Below, in pieces: positions 17,773-26,880 of a DNA stretch of 64,000 bases. The stretch's first letter is position 1. Each line of letters starts with the position of its first letter. The notes under the pieces were generated by a model. That model worked only from the letters and a program-made list of their open reading frames with translations, made no database searches and was not told the DNA's origin. The DNA is from CBDHDJ01 sp965261645. Lineage in GTDB: Bacteria; Pseudomonadota; Alphaproteobacteria; SHVV01. Both the position numbers and the translations under genes were made by a program. Location: NCBI GenBank assembly GCA_965261645.1, contig CBDHDJ010000001.1, forward strand, positions 124,001 to 188,000. Direction: 5' to 3'.

Positions 17773-19467
17773 CTAGGACGAGCCGGGGCGCGAACGGCCG
17801 ATGGCATGATTGAGCAATGTCACCGGCAAGATGCCGACCGCGACAATGGCGAGCGCTGCGAGCGCCGAGCGTTCGAGTTGCTCGTCACCGGCGTATTGAT
17901 AAACGTATGTGGCCAAGGTGTCGAAGTTAAACGGCCTCAAGATCAGAGTCATCGGCAGCTCTTTCATGACTTCGATGAACACGAGCAGTGCGGCGGTGAG
18001 GGCGCTCCCCTTGATCAGCGGCACATGAACCCGCCACAAGGCGCCCGCCGGACCCCGCCCCAGGGTGCGCGCGGCCCCATCCATGTTCACCGTCACCTTG
18101 GTGAAGCTGGCCTCGACCGCGCCGTAGGAGACGGCCAGGAACCGAACGACATAGGCGAAGGTGAGCGCCACGAGGGTGCCGCTCAGGAGGAGGCCTGTCG
18201 AGACCCCCGCGATGGATCGGGCGAGGCCATCGACCGTGTTGTCGAGCCAGCCGAACGGGATCAACACGCCAAGCGCGAGCACGGCGCCCGGCACCGCGTA
18301 ACCCACGCTGGCGAAACGGTTGACCGTCGTCAGCACGGGACCGCCGCGCAAGCGCAGGCCATAGGCCATCATCACGGAAACCGCGACGGCGAGCACAGCG
18401 GCGATAGCCGCAAGGACCACGCTGTTGGCGGCCAAGGACAGGAACTTATCCTCGATGGCGGCGCCGAAATTCTTGAGCGCGTAGGCCAATAGAACCGCGG
18501 CCGGCACGAGAAAGCCCAAAACGACAGGCAGGAAGCACGCCACAAACGCGAGGCCGGCGCGGGCCCCCGTCAACCGGTAGCTCGGCAGGCTCTGATACGT
18601 CGTCGAGGTTTGGTGAAACCGCCGCCTCCCGCGCATGACGCGCTCGAAGACAATGATCAGAAGCACCACCAGGAGGGCCGCGGTCGCGATCTGCGCGGCG
18701 CCGGCCACGTTGTTCATGCCGAACCACACGTTGAAGATGCCGAGGCTGAGCGTCTGGACGGCGAAGTAATCGACGGTCCCGAAATCGTTGAGTGATTCCA
18801 TCAGCGCCAGCGATAGACCGACGACGATGGCCGGCCGGGCCAGCGGCAAGGCGACCGACCAGAACGTTCTGAGCGCGCCTCGGCCAAGCGTCCGGCTCAC
18901 CTCGAGCGCCGCCACCGACTGTTCGAGAAACGCGGCGCGGGCGAGGAGATAGAGGTAGGGGTAGAAGACGAGCGTCAGCATGCCGATCGCGCCGCCCATC
19001 GAGCGAATGTCCGGGAACCAGTAGTCCCGCGCTGTCTGCCAGCCAAACTGCTCGCGCAAAAGACCCTGCACCGGCCCGGAAAACTCCAATAGATCTGTGT
19101 AGACATAGGCGATTACATAGGCCGGCATCGCCAACGGCAGGACAAGGCCCCAGGCCAGCGCAGAGCGCCCGGGAAAGCGGCACATGGCGGTGAGCCAAGC
19201 GGTACCCGTGCCGATGATGAAAACGCCTGCGCCGACGCCAGCCAAGAGCACGAGCGTGTTGCGCAAGTAGATCGGCAGCACCGTCGCGACGAGGTGAGCC
19301 CACACGTCGTCGGCGGGCGTGAGCGCGATCACGATGACCGTCAGCATGGGCACGGCGACGAGAGCGGCAGCGATAAATGTCGCTGTGGACCAGACGTCGA
19401 ATCGCGCCCGCGGACGCGCCGGCAAACCGGGTGCGCGTTCGGCTGTGGCTACGCTTGGGGAGGACAC
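17773..19467 (-). CDS. fbpB: Ferric iron ABC transporter permease, fused two-domain (FbpB-like)
   Basis: A 564-residue integral membrane protein with about 12 helices in two BPD_transp_1 halves. The EAA-like loops are EVSRTLGRGALRTFWSVALP in the first half and GAARTLGRGPAGALWRVHVP in the second. The single-chain double permease is typical of FbpB/SfuB iron transporters. Confidence 0.92.
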   Translation of the reverse strand: MSSPSVATAERAPGLPARPRARFDVWSTATFIAAALVAVPMLTVIVIALTPADDVWAHLVATVLPIYLRNTLVLLAGVGAGVFIIGTGTAWLTAMCRFPGRSALAWGLVLPLAMPAYVIAYVYTDLLEFSGPVQGLLREQFGWQTARDYWFPDIRSMGGAIGMLTLVFYPYLYLLARAAFLEQSVAALEVSRTLGRGALRTFWSVALPLARPAIVVGLSLALMESLNDFGTVDYFAVQTLSLGIFNVWFGMNNVAGAAQIATAALLVVLLIIVFERVMRGRRRFHQTSTTYQSLPSYRLTGARAGLAFVACFLPVVLGFLVPAAVLLAYALKNFGAAIEDKFLSLAANSVVLAAIAAVLAVAVSVMMAYGLRLRGGPVLTTVNRFASVGYAVPGAVLALGVLIPFGWLDNTVDGLARSIAGVSTGLLLSGTLVALTFAYVVRFLAVSYGAVEASFTKVTVNMDGAARTLGRGPAGALWRVHVPLIKGSALTAALLVFIEVMKELPMTLILRPFNFDTLATYVYQYAGDEQLERSALAALAIVAVGILPVTLLNHAIGRSRPGSS

Positions 19468-19510
19468 GGGCGAAAGACGCCTTCAGGGATCAACGAAACA
19501 CAACCGCCGT

Positions 19511-20560
19511 TTACGAGCCACCGGAGAACTCATCGTAGGCCACGCGGTCGACGATCTTGACGGCGGTCGCCTGGTGGCGGGCGATCTCGCCGAGGTTCAT
19601 GTCATCGGCCTTGAAACGGCCCCACGATTCGACCTCCGGATGCCAGGCCACACCGTCCTTGACCGGGTATTCGAAGTTTTGCCGGGCGTAGATCTCTTGC
19701 GCCGCGTCCGAGCTCAGGAATTCGACGAACCGTGTCGCGTTGGCCAGGTTCTTGGCGCTCTTGGCCACCGCGATGCCGCTGATATTGACGTGTGCGCCCC
19801 GGTCCGCCTGATTGGGAAAGTAAATGCTCACCGCGTCGGCCCACCGCTTCTGCTCGGGATCGGCCTTCATCTTGCCCATGTAATAGGTGTTGCCCAACGC
19901 GATGTCGCAGACGCCTTCCTTGATCGCCTTGACCTGCGCCCGATCGTTGCCTTGGGGTTTGCGTGCGAGGTTGCGCTTGAGACCCTCAAGCCATTCCTCG
20001 GCGCCCGCCGCGCCATGATGGGCAACCATCGAGGTAAGCAGCGATAACTGATAAATGTGATAGCCCGAGCGCGTGCAGAGCCGCCCGCGCCACATGAGAT
20101 GGGTGAGGTCTTCGTATGTGGACAACTCGGCCGGATCGACTCTGTCCTTCGCATAGTAGATCACGCGGGCGCGCGTCGTCAGGCCGTACCAGAGCCAATC
20201 TGGCCCGTGATACTGGGGCGGTATATTGCGGTCGAGAACCGATGAGCGGATCGGCTGCAGCAAACCGGCATCCGCCAGCGCCTGCAGGCGCGCGATATCG
20301 GCGGTCATCACGATATCTGCCGGGCTGTTTCGCCCTTCAGCCTTGAGCCGCTCGAGCATGCCCTTTTTGATGAAGACCGTGTTGACGGTGACGCCGGTCT
20401 CCTGCTCGAAGCTCTCGATGAACGGCTTGGTAAGAAACTCCTGGCGGTAGGAATATATGTTGAGCTCGTCGGCCCGGACTTCCGTGAAGCCCGCCAGACC
20501 GGCCAGGAAGACGGCGGATGCGAATAGGATCGTCGCAAAGAAGCGAATGCGTGCGCGCAT
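19511..20560 (-). CDS. fbpA: Ferric iron-binding periplasmic protein (FbpA-like)
   Basis: About 349 residues from ATG 20560 (MRARIRFFATILF), with a signal peptide ending near EVRADELNIYSYRQ. The adjacent tyrosines in GNTYYMGKM match the pair that binds Fe(III) in FbpA/FutA proteins. Upstream of the ATG is GGAGGG. First gene of the fbpABC operon, with a Fur-like box about 170 bases upstream. Confidence 0.92.
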   Translation of the reverse strand: MRARIRFFATILFASAVFLAGLAGFTEVRADELNIYSYRQEFLTKPFIESFEQETGVTVNTVFIKKGMLERLKAEGRNSPADIVMTADIARLQALADAGLLQPIRSSVLDRNIPPQYHGPDWLWYGLTTRARVIYYAKDRVDPAELSTYEDLTHLMWRGRLCTRSGYHIYQLSLLTSMVAHHGAAGAEEWLEGLKRNLARKPQGNDRAQVKAIKEGVCDIALGNTYYMGKMKADPEQKRWADAVSIYFPNQADRGAHVNISGIAVAKSAKNLANATRFVEFLSSDAAQEIYARQNFEYPVKDGVAWHPEVESWGRFKADDMNLGEIARHQATAVKIVDRVAYDEFSGGS

Positions 20561-20730
20561 CCTTGTAGCCCTCCTGCGTTGCCCCCTGCCCCTTGCCGCT
20601 GCAGCAATCCTGCGGTGAAGGAAGACGACCGTATCCCGATGCTTGGCGCTTGCTGCCGAGGACACCCGGCACGCTACCCTCGGGTCCTCCGCAGCGCTCG
20701 TCCTCGATGCAAATTATAATCGTCGCGATC

Positions 20731-20749
20731 GATAATGCAACGCATTCTC
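20731..20749 (-). promoter_or_regulatory. Fur-like box upstream of fbpA
   Basis: On the minus strand the 19-mer reads GAGAATGCGTTGCATTATC. It is an inverted repeat (GATAATGC / GCATTCTC on the plus strand, one mismatch) and matches 13 of 19 positions of the classical Fur box. It lies in the divergent upstream region of fbpA, fitting iron repression of the operon. The match was made by eye; alphaproteobacteria may use RirA or Irr instead. Confidence 0.5.
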
Positions 20750-20890
20750 ATTCCTTTCCAAAATCGTGAACTTCCGGGCGCTCTACCGAGAAAAAGCCGT
20801 CGGGCGGATTTCGGCGAAACGATCCACACCGGCCAACGATACCGACGCTGGTGCGGCTGGGGAGCTAATTTCCTGCCGGGAGGATTTTGG

Positions 20891-21538
20891 CTAGCCGGTA
20901 TCGGCGGAGGGGGGGTCCCGATCTGCCGCATCGGTCTCTCCGGATGGCGCTTCTCCGTCCGCGTCGTCGACAGCCGGCGCGGCGGCAGGAAACAGCGGCA
21001 TGCCTTCGTCCGCCTCCATGAGGCCGGCAGCCTTGAGTTCCTGAACGCCGGGGAGATCATCGACGTTGGCCAGGCCGAAATGATCGAGAAACGCATCGGT
21101 CGTGCCATAGGTGACGGGGCGGCCCGGCATACGCTTGCGGCCAAGCGGCCTGATCCACCCGGCCTCGAGCAAAAGATCGAGCGTACCGCGGCTGAGCCCA
21201 ACGCCGCGGGTATCTTCGATCTCCGCCCGCGTCACCGGCTGGTGATAGGTGATGATGGCCAACGTCTCGACCGCCGCCTTCGAGAGGCGCCGCTGCACCG
21301 TGGCCTCATGCTGCAAAAGGAAACTGAGATCGGGGGCCGTGCGAAACGCCCAACCATTCGCCACGCGCACGAGGTTGACACCGCGATCCTCGTAGCGCTG
21401 GGCGAGCTCCGCCAAGATGGCCTTGACATCGGCGCCCTCGGGAAGACGGTTGGCGATCGCCGCTTCGGTGACGGACGCGGACGTCGCAAACAGAATAGCC
21501 TCCGCGATCCTTAATTGTTGGGGCCTGTCCTCGCTCAT
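20891..21538 (-). CDS. scpB: ScpB, segregation and condensation protein B
   Basis: A 215-residue kleisin-binding winged-helix protein of the SMC-ScpAB condensin. It contains LRIAEAILFATSASVTEAAI, then LSKAAVETLAIITYHQPVTR and IEDTRGVGLSRGTLDLLLEA, all typical. The C-terminus is an acidic low-complexity tail. It lies 62 bases after scpA. Confidence 0.93.
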   Translation of the reverse strand: MSEDRPQQLRIAEAILFATSASVTEAAIANRLPEGADVKAILAELAQRYEDRGVNLVRVANGWAFRTAPDLSFLLQHEATVQRRLSKAAVETLAIITYHQPVTRAEIEDTRGVGLSRGTLDLLLEAGWIRPLGRKRMPGRPVTYGTTDAFLDHFGLANVDDLPGVQELKAAGLMEADEGMPLFPAAAPAVDDADGEAPSGETDAADRDPPSADTG

Positions 21539-21600
21539 GACGCTCTCCCGTGGCTCACGTTGTCAGGGCTGTCCACCGCCCCCGGCGATCAACTTGTCGA

Positions 21601-22404
21601 CTATTCTTTGCGCTCCTTCGCGCGCACATAGACCGGCCCGAAGGCATTGGTTTGACGCAGCTCGATCTTGCCTTCCCGCGCGAGCTGGAGGCTCGCCGCC
21701 AGGGTCGAGGCAATCGCGTTGCGCAGGGCAAAGCCCGCATCCATCCCCGGCGGCAGAAAGTCCTCCAGCGTCTCCCAATCGAGCGTCTCGCCGAGCAAAC
21801 GGGCGAGCCGCCGGATGGCGTCCTCGATGCGGTAAACGGCGTGGCGATCGATGCGCAGTGTCTCGGCCGGGACGCGCGCTTCGACGGCGGCATACCCCTT
21901 GAGCAGCTCATAGAGCGAGACCGCGAAAACCGGCGTCTTGATCACCCGTATGGCCTCGGGATCACCACGCGCGAAAACGTCACGGCCGAGGCGATGGCGC
22001 ATCATGAGCTTGTGGCCCGCCTCCCGGATGGCTTCGAGTCGCCGCAATTGGTGGCGCAGCCGGGCCGCCATCTCGGTGCCGCCGAGCTCGCTCTCTTCGT
22101 CAGGCAGCAGGAGGCGCGATTTCATATAGGCGAGCCATGCCGCCATGACCAGGTAATCGGCGGCGACTTCCAGGTGCAAGCTCCGGGCCTCGGTGACGAA
22201 GGCGAGGAACTGCTCGGCCAGCTGCAGGATCGAGATATGGGTGAGGTCGACCTTTTGGGTCCGGGCGAGGGCGAGAAGGACATCGAGCGGCCCCGCATAG
22301 CCATCGATGTCGACGACCAGGGGTCCATCGAATGGACGCATCTCCGGCGGCCCATCGAAAGTTTCGTCCTCGATGTCCACGCTCCCCGTCCGATCGGCCG
22401 TCAC
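21601..22404 (-). CDS. scpA: ScpA, segregation and condensation protein A
   Basis: A 267-residue kleisin of the SMC complex. The N-terminal region has IDGYAGPLDVLLALARTQKV and ISILQLAEQFLAFV, which bind SMC; the C-terminal winged helix ends with GPVYVRAKERKE. GTG 22402-22404 overlaps the stop of the protease gene upstream (GTGA), giving the normal length; the longer open frame runs out of phase through that gene. Confidence 0.92.
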   Translation of the reverse strand: MTADRTGSVDIEDETFDGPPEMRPFDGPLVVDIDGYAGPLDVLLALARTQKVDLTHISILQLAEQFLAFVTEARSLHLEVAADYLVMAAWLAYMKSRLLLPDEESELGGTEMAARLRHQLRRLEAIREAGHKLMMRHRLGRDVFARGDPEAIRVIKTPVFAVSLYELLKGYAAVEARVPAETLRIDRHAVYRIEDAIRRLARLLGETLDWETLEDFLPPGMDAGFALRNAIASTLAASLQLAREGKIELRQTNAFGPVYVRAKERKE

Positions 22405-23102
22405 ATATGACCCGTCAGGATGAGGGTCAATTTTATCAGGAAGCCGACGACCGGCAACACGAGCCATTCGAACAGGTTCAATTTCAATCCGATCTGGTTT
22501 CCGATCATCGGCAGAATGAACAAGAGGCCGATGAGGATCATGAAACCGTATCGCTCGAGCCGGGCAAGCGGAAAGGCCAGCACGTCGGGCAACAGGCCGA
22601 CGGCCACCCGCCCACCGTCCAGTGGCGGCAACGGCAACATGTTGAAGACCGCGAGCAGAACGTTGAGCAAGATGGCGTTCCGCAGGTTCTCTTCCACCCA
22701 GGCCCCGACATAGGGCGGGAGAATGCCGGTGAAATGGAACAGGATCGCGCAGGCGAGCGCCAGGGCGATATTGGTTCCGGGTCCCGCGAGCGCCACCAGC
22801 ACCATGTCGCGCCGCGGGCGCCGCAAGCGGCCGAAATTCACTGGCACGGGCTTGGCCCAACCGAACATGAAGCGGCCTCCTGACAACAGCAGCAGGAGCG
22901 CCGGCAAGACGATCGTGCCGAAGCGGTCGACGTGGCGGAACGGATTGAAGGAGACCCTCCCCAAGCGCCACGCGGTGTCGTCGCCCAGGCGCCACGCGAC
23001 GTAGCCATGGGCGGCCTCGTGAAACGTAATAGCGAGGAGCACCGGGATGGCCCAGACCGATACGCTATAGAGAATTCCACCGAGATCCACGCCGAACATC
23101 AT
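22401..23102 (-). CDS. Site-2-protease-family (M50) zinc metalloprotease
   Basis: A 233-residue membrane protease with six or so helices. The zinc motif HEAAH (HExxH) lies in helix 1 (AITFHEAAHGYVAWRLGD), and the third ligand region is NMLPLPPLDGGRV. It belongs to the short Rv/YwhC-type S2P group without PDZ domain. The substrate is unknown. It is coupled to scpA downstream. Confidence 0.9.
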   Translation of the reverse strand: MMFGVDLGGILYSVSVWAIPVLLAITFHEAAHGYVAWRLGDDTAWRLGRVSFNPFRHVDRFGTIVLPALLLLLSGGRFMFGWAKPVPVNFGRLRRPRRDMVLVALAGPGTNIALALACAILFHFTGILPPYVGAWVEENLRNAILLNVLLAVFNMLPLPPLDGGRVAVGLLPDVLAFPLARLERYGFMILIGLLFILPMIGNQIGLKLNLFEWLVLPVVGFLIKLTLILTGHM

Positions 23103-23114
23103 GGCGCCCTCACC

Positions 23115-24140
23115 TTATGCCAGCAGCGCGTCGAGTTCGGCCCGAGCATCGGTCGCATCGAACGAATCAGGATGGGACCGCATGGCTCGAGCCCGATCGA
23201 GCCGCACGATCGCGGCGTCGCTGAGCGGGCCGACTTCAGCCCTAACGAGGGCCATCTCGTCAAGCACGCCCGTGCAATGAAGCGCGACATCGCAACCGGC
23301 AGCCAGCGCCGCGCGGCATCGTTCGTCGAGCCCGCCGGCAAGTGCGCCCATCGCCACATCATCGCTGATGAGCAGGCCGTCGAAGCCGATGTCCCCGCGA
23401 ATTATTTCCTCGATGACTCGCGGCGATGTGGTGCACGGCTGCTTGTCATCGACCGCTGCAAACACGACGTGAGCCGTCATTCCCATGGGCATCGCCGCCA
23501 GCTCCCCGAATGGCTGAAAATCAACCGCCTCGAGCTCATCAAGACCGGCCTCGACGACCGGCAGATCGAGGTGGCTGTCGGCACCCGCCCGACCGTGACC
23601 CGGCAGATGCTTGATCACCGGCAACACGCCGCCCGCCAGCAGGCCATCGCACACCGCGCGCCCGAGATCGGTCACGGCCCTGGGCGTGGTGCCCAACGCG
23701 CGATCGCCAATCACGGGATGCGCCTCATGTGACGGAATATCGAGGACCGGCGCACAATTGACGTTGATTCCGAGAGGTTGCAACTCCGCGGCGATGAGGC
23801 GGGCGTTCAAGCGCGCCGCAGCCATCCCTGCCCGATTGTCCCGGTCGTAGATGGCCGCCAGACCTGCGGCGGGCGGGACGCACCGCCACGCCGGCGGTTT
23901 CAGGCGTACCACGCGCCCGCCCTCCTGATCGATCAGCACCGGCGCATCCTCACGCCCTACCGCGGCGCGCAGGCCGCGCACCAAGTCCGCAACCTGCTCC
24001 GGCGCCCGGCAGTTTCGCTCGAACAGAATGAAGCCGAGCGGATCGGCCTCGTTGAAAAACGACCGCTCCACCGGACTAAGCGAGGGCCCGCTACAGCCGA
24101 AGATGACCGCCTTTGGCCGAACGCGCTCAGGGTCGGACAA
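23115..24140 (-). CDS. nagZ: NagZ, beta-N-acetylhexosaminidase (cell wall recycling)
   Basis: A glycoside hydrolase family 3 enzyme of 341 residues that removes GlcNAc from muropeptides. The signature VIKHLPGHGRAGADSH is complete and the nucleophile is in LLISDDVAMGAL. The start is a TTG at 24140, overlapping the end of the SPOR gene by 14 bases and preceded by AAGG; it fits the family length and the first conserved residues (PKAVIFGCSG). Confidence 0.9.
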   Translation of the reverse strand: MSDPERVRPKAVIFGCSGPSLSPVERSFFNEADPLGFILFERNCRAPEQVADLVRGLRAAVGREDAPVLIDQEGGRVVRLKPPAWRCVPPAAGLAAIYDRDNRAGMAAARLNARLIAAELQPLGINVNCAPVLDIPSHEAHPVIGDRALGTTPRAVTDLGRAVCDGLLAGGVLPVIKHLPGHGRAGADSHLDLPVVEAGLDELEAVDFQPFGELAAMPMGMTAHVVFAAVDDKQPCTTSPRVIEEIIRGDIGFDGLLISDDVAMGALAGGLDERCRAALAAGCDVALHCTGVLDEMALVRAEVGPLSDAAIVRLDRARAMRSHPDSFDATDARAELDALLA

Positions 24141-25077
24141 CGAAACAACCTTGTTCGCGGGCCTTGAACTTGCCGCACAGGGCAGTGGCCGCCGCCGCAT
24201 CAGCCAGCGGGCCGGCCTGGAGACGGTAATAGATCCCCTTCTCCGCCCCAAGGTCCGCCCGGACCACGATATGCGTAAGCCCACCGAGCAGGTCCTCGTG
24301 CGCGGCGCGCAACCGCTGCCAGCCCGCTTCGGCCGCCTCGCTTGAGCGGAACGCTGCGATTTGCACCTTGAATCGCCCTGGGCCGGCCGGCTCGGCCGCA
24401 CCCGCACCGGTCGTCAATGCGGCCTGCTCTCCTGCCCCGTCCTCCTCCTTCGCCGCGCCCGAATCCTCGGGCGCGCCGGCGCCGGCATCTTGAGCATCCG
24501 GGGCAGCCTCCGACACCGGGGGCGGTGGTGGCGGAACCGTCGAGGCAATAGGCGCATCGGCCTTGGCCGCAATATCCGTCGCGCTCACCTGCTCCTCCCC
24601 GCTGACCGTGGCGGGCTCGGCGCGCTCGATCGCCGCGGGCTCGTCTTCGAACGATAGGACGTCGGCGCCTTCGTCCGCTTCCGGCGCCGGTTTGGCGGCC
24701 GGTTCCTCGGGCGGCGGCAAGAGCTCGCCCTGCTCATCGTCGGACTGATCGGAGCTGACGCCCTCGTAGACCAATTTGTCCTGATGGGGAATCTCCATAC
24801 CGCCCGGCTGCTCGGGAGCGATCTTGGCCGGCCCCACTTCGGCGCGAATGAGGGGTGGCGCCATTTCCAGCCCATGTTCGACGCCGAGATCGTAAGTGTA
24901 GCGGAGCGCGATCCCGAACAACGCGAGCACCGCGATCCCGAGCACGACCCGGCCCAACCAGCCTGAACGCCGCACCCGCAGCGGGGCCGGTGGCGGCGGT
25001 GGCGGCAGCGGCGGATGGAGCGGCGGGCGTTCGGAACCCGGCGGTCCCGGCGGCGGGGTCGTGGTATCGGACGCCAT
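24127..25077 (-). CDS. SPOR-domain membrane protein
   Basis: A 316-residue protein: a Pro-rich cytoplasmic N-terminus, one helix (LGRVVLGIAVLALFGIALRY), a long acidic Ala/Pro/Glu periplasmic linker (about 90-230), and a C-terminal SPOR domain (RFKVQIAAFRSSEAAEAGW to CFVVRP) that binds denuded glycan at division sites. It starts directly after the argS stop. Confidence 0.9.
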   Translation of the reverse strand: MASDTTTPPPGPPGSERPPLHPPLPPPPPPAPLRVRRSGWLGRVVLGIAVLALFGIALRYTYDLGVEHGLEMAPPLIRAEVGPAKIAPEQPGGMEIPHQDKLVYEGVSSDQSDDEQGELLPPPEEPAAKPAPEADEGADVLSFEDEPAAIERAEPATVSGEEQVSATDIAAKADAPIASTVPPPPPPVSEAAPDAQDAGAGAPEDSGAAKEEDGAGEQAALTTGAGAAEPAGPGRFKVQIAAFRSSEAAEAGWQRLRAAHEDLLGGLTHIVVRADLGAEKGIYYRLQAGPLADAAAATALCGKFKAREQGCFVVRP

Positions 25078-26874
25078 CTAACGCATCTCCTCGACAGGCT
25101 CGACGCCCATCAATACAAGCCCCGCGGCGATCACCACGGCGACGCCTTCTGCCAAGGCTAGACGGGCGCCCGTCAGCGCCGCATCGCCCGGCACGATGAA
25201 GCGCCGGCCCACATCGTCATTGCCCTTATTCCACAAAGCGTGAAACTCCGCAGCGATCTCGGAAAGGTAAAACGCGATCCTGTGCGGCTCATGCGCCGCG
25301 GCGGAGAATTCCACAACGCTTGGCCAGCGGGCAATCGTCTTGATGAGATCGAACTCTTCGGGATAGCTGAGAAGGTTCAGCTCGACGCCCGCCAGGCCGT
25401 GGGGCGTGGCGTCAAGCGTCGGCACCTCCTCGGCCGCGCGGCGCATCAGCGAGCGCACCCGGGCATGGGCGTACTGGACATAGAAGACCGGGTTGTCCTT
25501 GGACTGCTCGGCGACCACGGCGAAATCAAAATCGAGCTGGGCATCGTTGCGCCGGGTCAGCATCATGAAACGTACCACGCCCTTGCCTGCTCCGCCGGTG
25601 ACCTCGTTGACCCGCTTGACTACATCACGAAGAGCAATAAAGTCCCCGGTCCGCTTCGACATGCGCACGGGCACGCCTTCGTCGAGCACCCGCACGATGG
25701 CGCAGATCTTGACATCGAGCGCGCCTTTGCCCTCGCTCACCGCCGCGACGGCCGCCTTCATGCGCTTGACATAGCCGCCGTGATCGGCGCCCCAAACATC
25801 GATCATGTCGGCAAAGCCGCGCTCGAACTTGTCGAGGTGGTAGGCGATGTCGGCCGCGAAATAGGTCCAGCTGCCGTCCGATTTCCGGAGCGGGCGGTCG
25901 ACGTCATCGCCGAACTCTGTAGCGCGGAAGAGGTCCTGTTCACGCGGCTCCCAGTCCTCCGGCGCCTTGCCCTTGGGGGGCTCGAGTTGGCCGCGGTAGA
26001 TCAGGCCGCGGTCCTTGAGAAGATCGAATGCGGCCTGTACCCGCCCACTGTCATGCAGTTCGCGTTCAAACGTGAATACCTCATGCTTAATGGCGAGGGA
26101 TTTCAGATCCTTCTTGATGAACTCCATCATGGCGTCGACCGCGAACTCTTCGAGAGGCAAACGCCATGCTTGTTCTGGCTCATCTAGCCATTTTTCCCCG
26201 TCTCGTTGGGCGAGGTCCTCGGCCACCTCATCGAGGTATTCACGCGTGATCCCGAACAGGTAGGGAATCTCGTCCGACACGTCTGTCGGCGGGGTGCTCC
26301 CGACCAACAGTTCCCTGTATGCGATGTAAAGGGCGCGTGCGAGAGCTTCGATCTGGGCGCCGGCGTCGTTGATGTAGTACTCGCGGGTGACCCGAAATCC
26401 CGCTTTCTCCAGTAGGTTCGCCAACGCATCGCCGAACACCGCGCCGCGGCAATGGCCGATATGGAGCGGCCCGGTCGGGTTGGCGGACACGTATTCGACG
26501 TTCACGGCCTTGCCCGCGCCCATGTTCGAGGCGCCATAAGCCGGTCCCGCCGTCAGCACCTCGATGAGGAGGCGCCGCCACACCTCCGGCCTAAGCGTGA
26601 GGTTGATGAAACCGGGCCCGGCCACCTCCACGTCGGCAACGTCGGGGTTCTTGCGCAGCTTCTCGGCGAGCGGAGTGGCGATCTCACGCGGTTCTTTACC
26701 GGCCTGCTTGGCAAGCACCAGCGCCGCATTGGTCGCGAGATCGCCGTGCGCAGCCTCGCGCGATACCTCGACCGAAATGGCGCCTGCTTCGAGACCGGCA
26801 GGCAACGTGCCGGCATTCTCCATGTCTTCAATTTCTAGAGAAACAATATCCTTGAACGTATTGAAAATATTCAT
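25078..26874 (-). CDS. argS: Arginyl-tRNA synthetase
   Basis: A 598-residue class I synthetase. HIGH motif: NPTGPLHIGHCRG. The KMSKS-like loop is VRMSKRTGDF. The N-terminal Add-1 domain and C-terminal anticodon-binding domain are complete. It lies 6 bases after dgt. Confidence 0.97.
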   Translation of the reverse strand: MNIFNTFKDIVSLEIEDMENAGTLPAGLEAGAISVEVSREAAHGDLATNAALVLAKQAGKEPREIATPLAEKLRKNPDVADVEVAGPGFINLTLRPEVWRRLLIEVLTAGPAYGASNMGAGKAVNVEYVSANPTGPLHIGHCRGAVFGDALANLLEKAGFRVTREYYINDAGAQIEALARALYIAYRELLVGSTPPTDVSDEIPYLFGITREYLDEVAEDLAQRDGEKWLDEPEQAWRLPLEEFAVDAMMEFIKKDLKSLAIKHEVFTFERELHDSGRVQAAFDLLKDRGLIYRGQLEPPKGKAPEDWEPREQDLFRATEFGDDVDRPLRKSDGSWTYFAADIAYHLDKFERGFADMIDVWGADHGGYVKRMKAAVAAVSEGKGALDVKICAIVRVLDEGVPVRMSKRTGDFIALRDVVKRVNEVTGGAGKGVVRFMMLTRRNDAQLDFDFAVVAEQSKDNPVFYVQYAHARVRSLMRRAAEEVPTLDATPHGLAGVELNLLSYPEEFDLIKTIARWPSVVEFSAAAHEPHRIAFYLSEIAAEFHALWNKGNDDVGRRFIVPGDAALTGARLALAEGVAVVIAAGLVLMGVEPVEEMR

Positions 26875-26880
26875 TTATTA

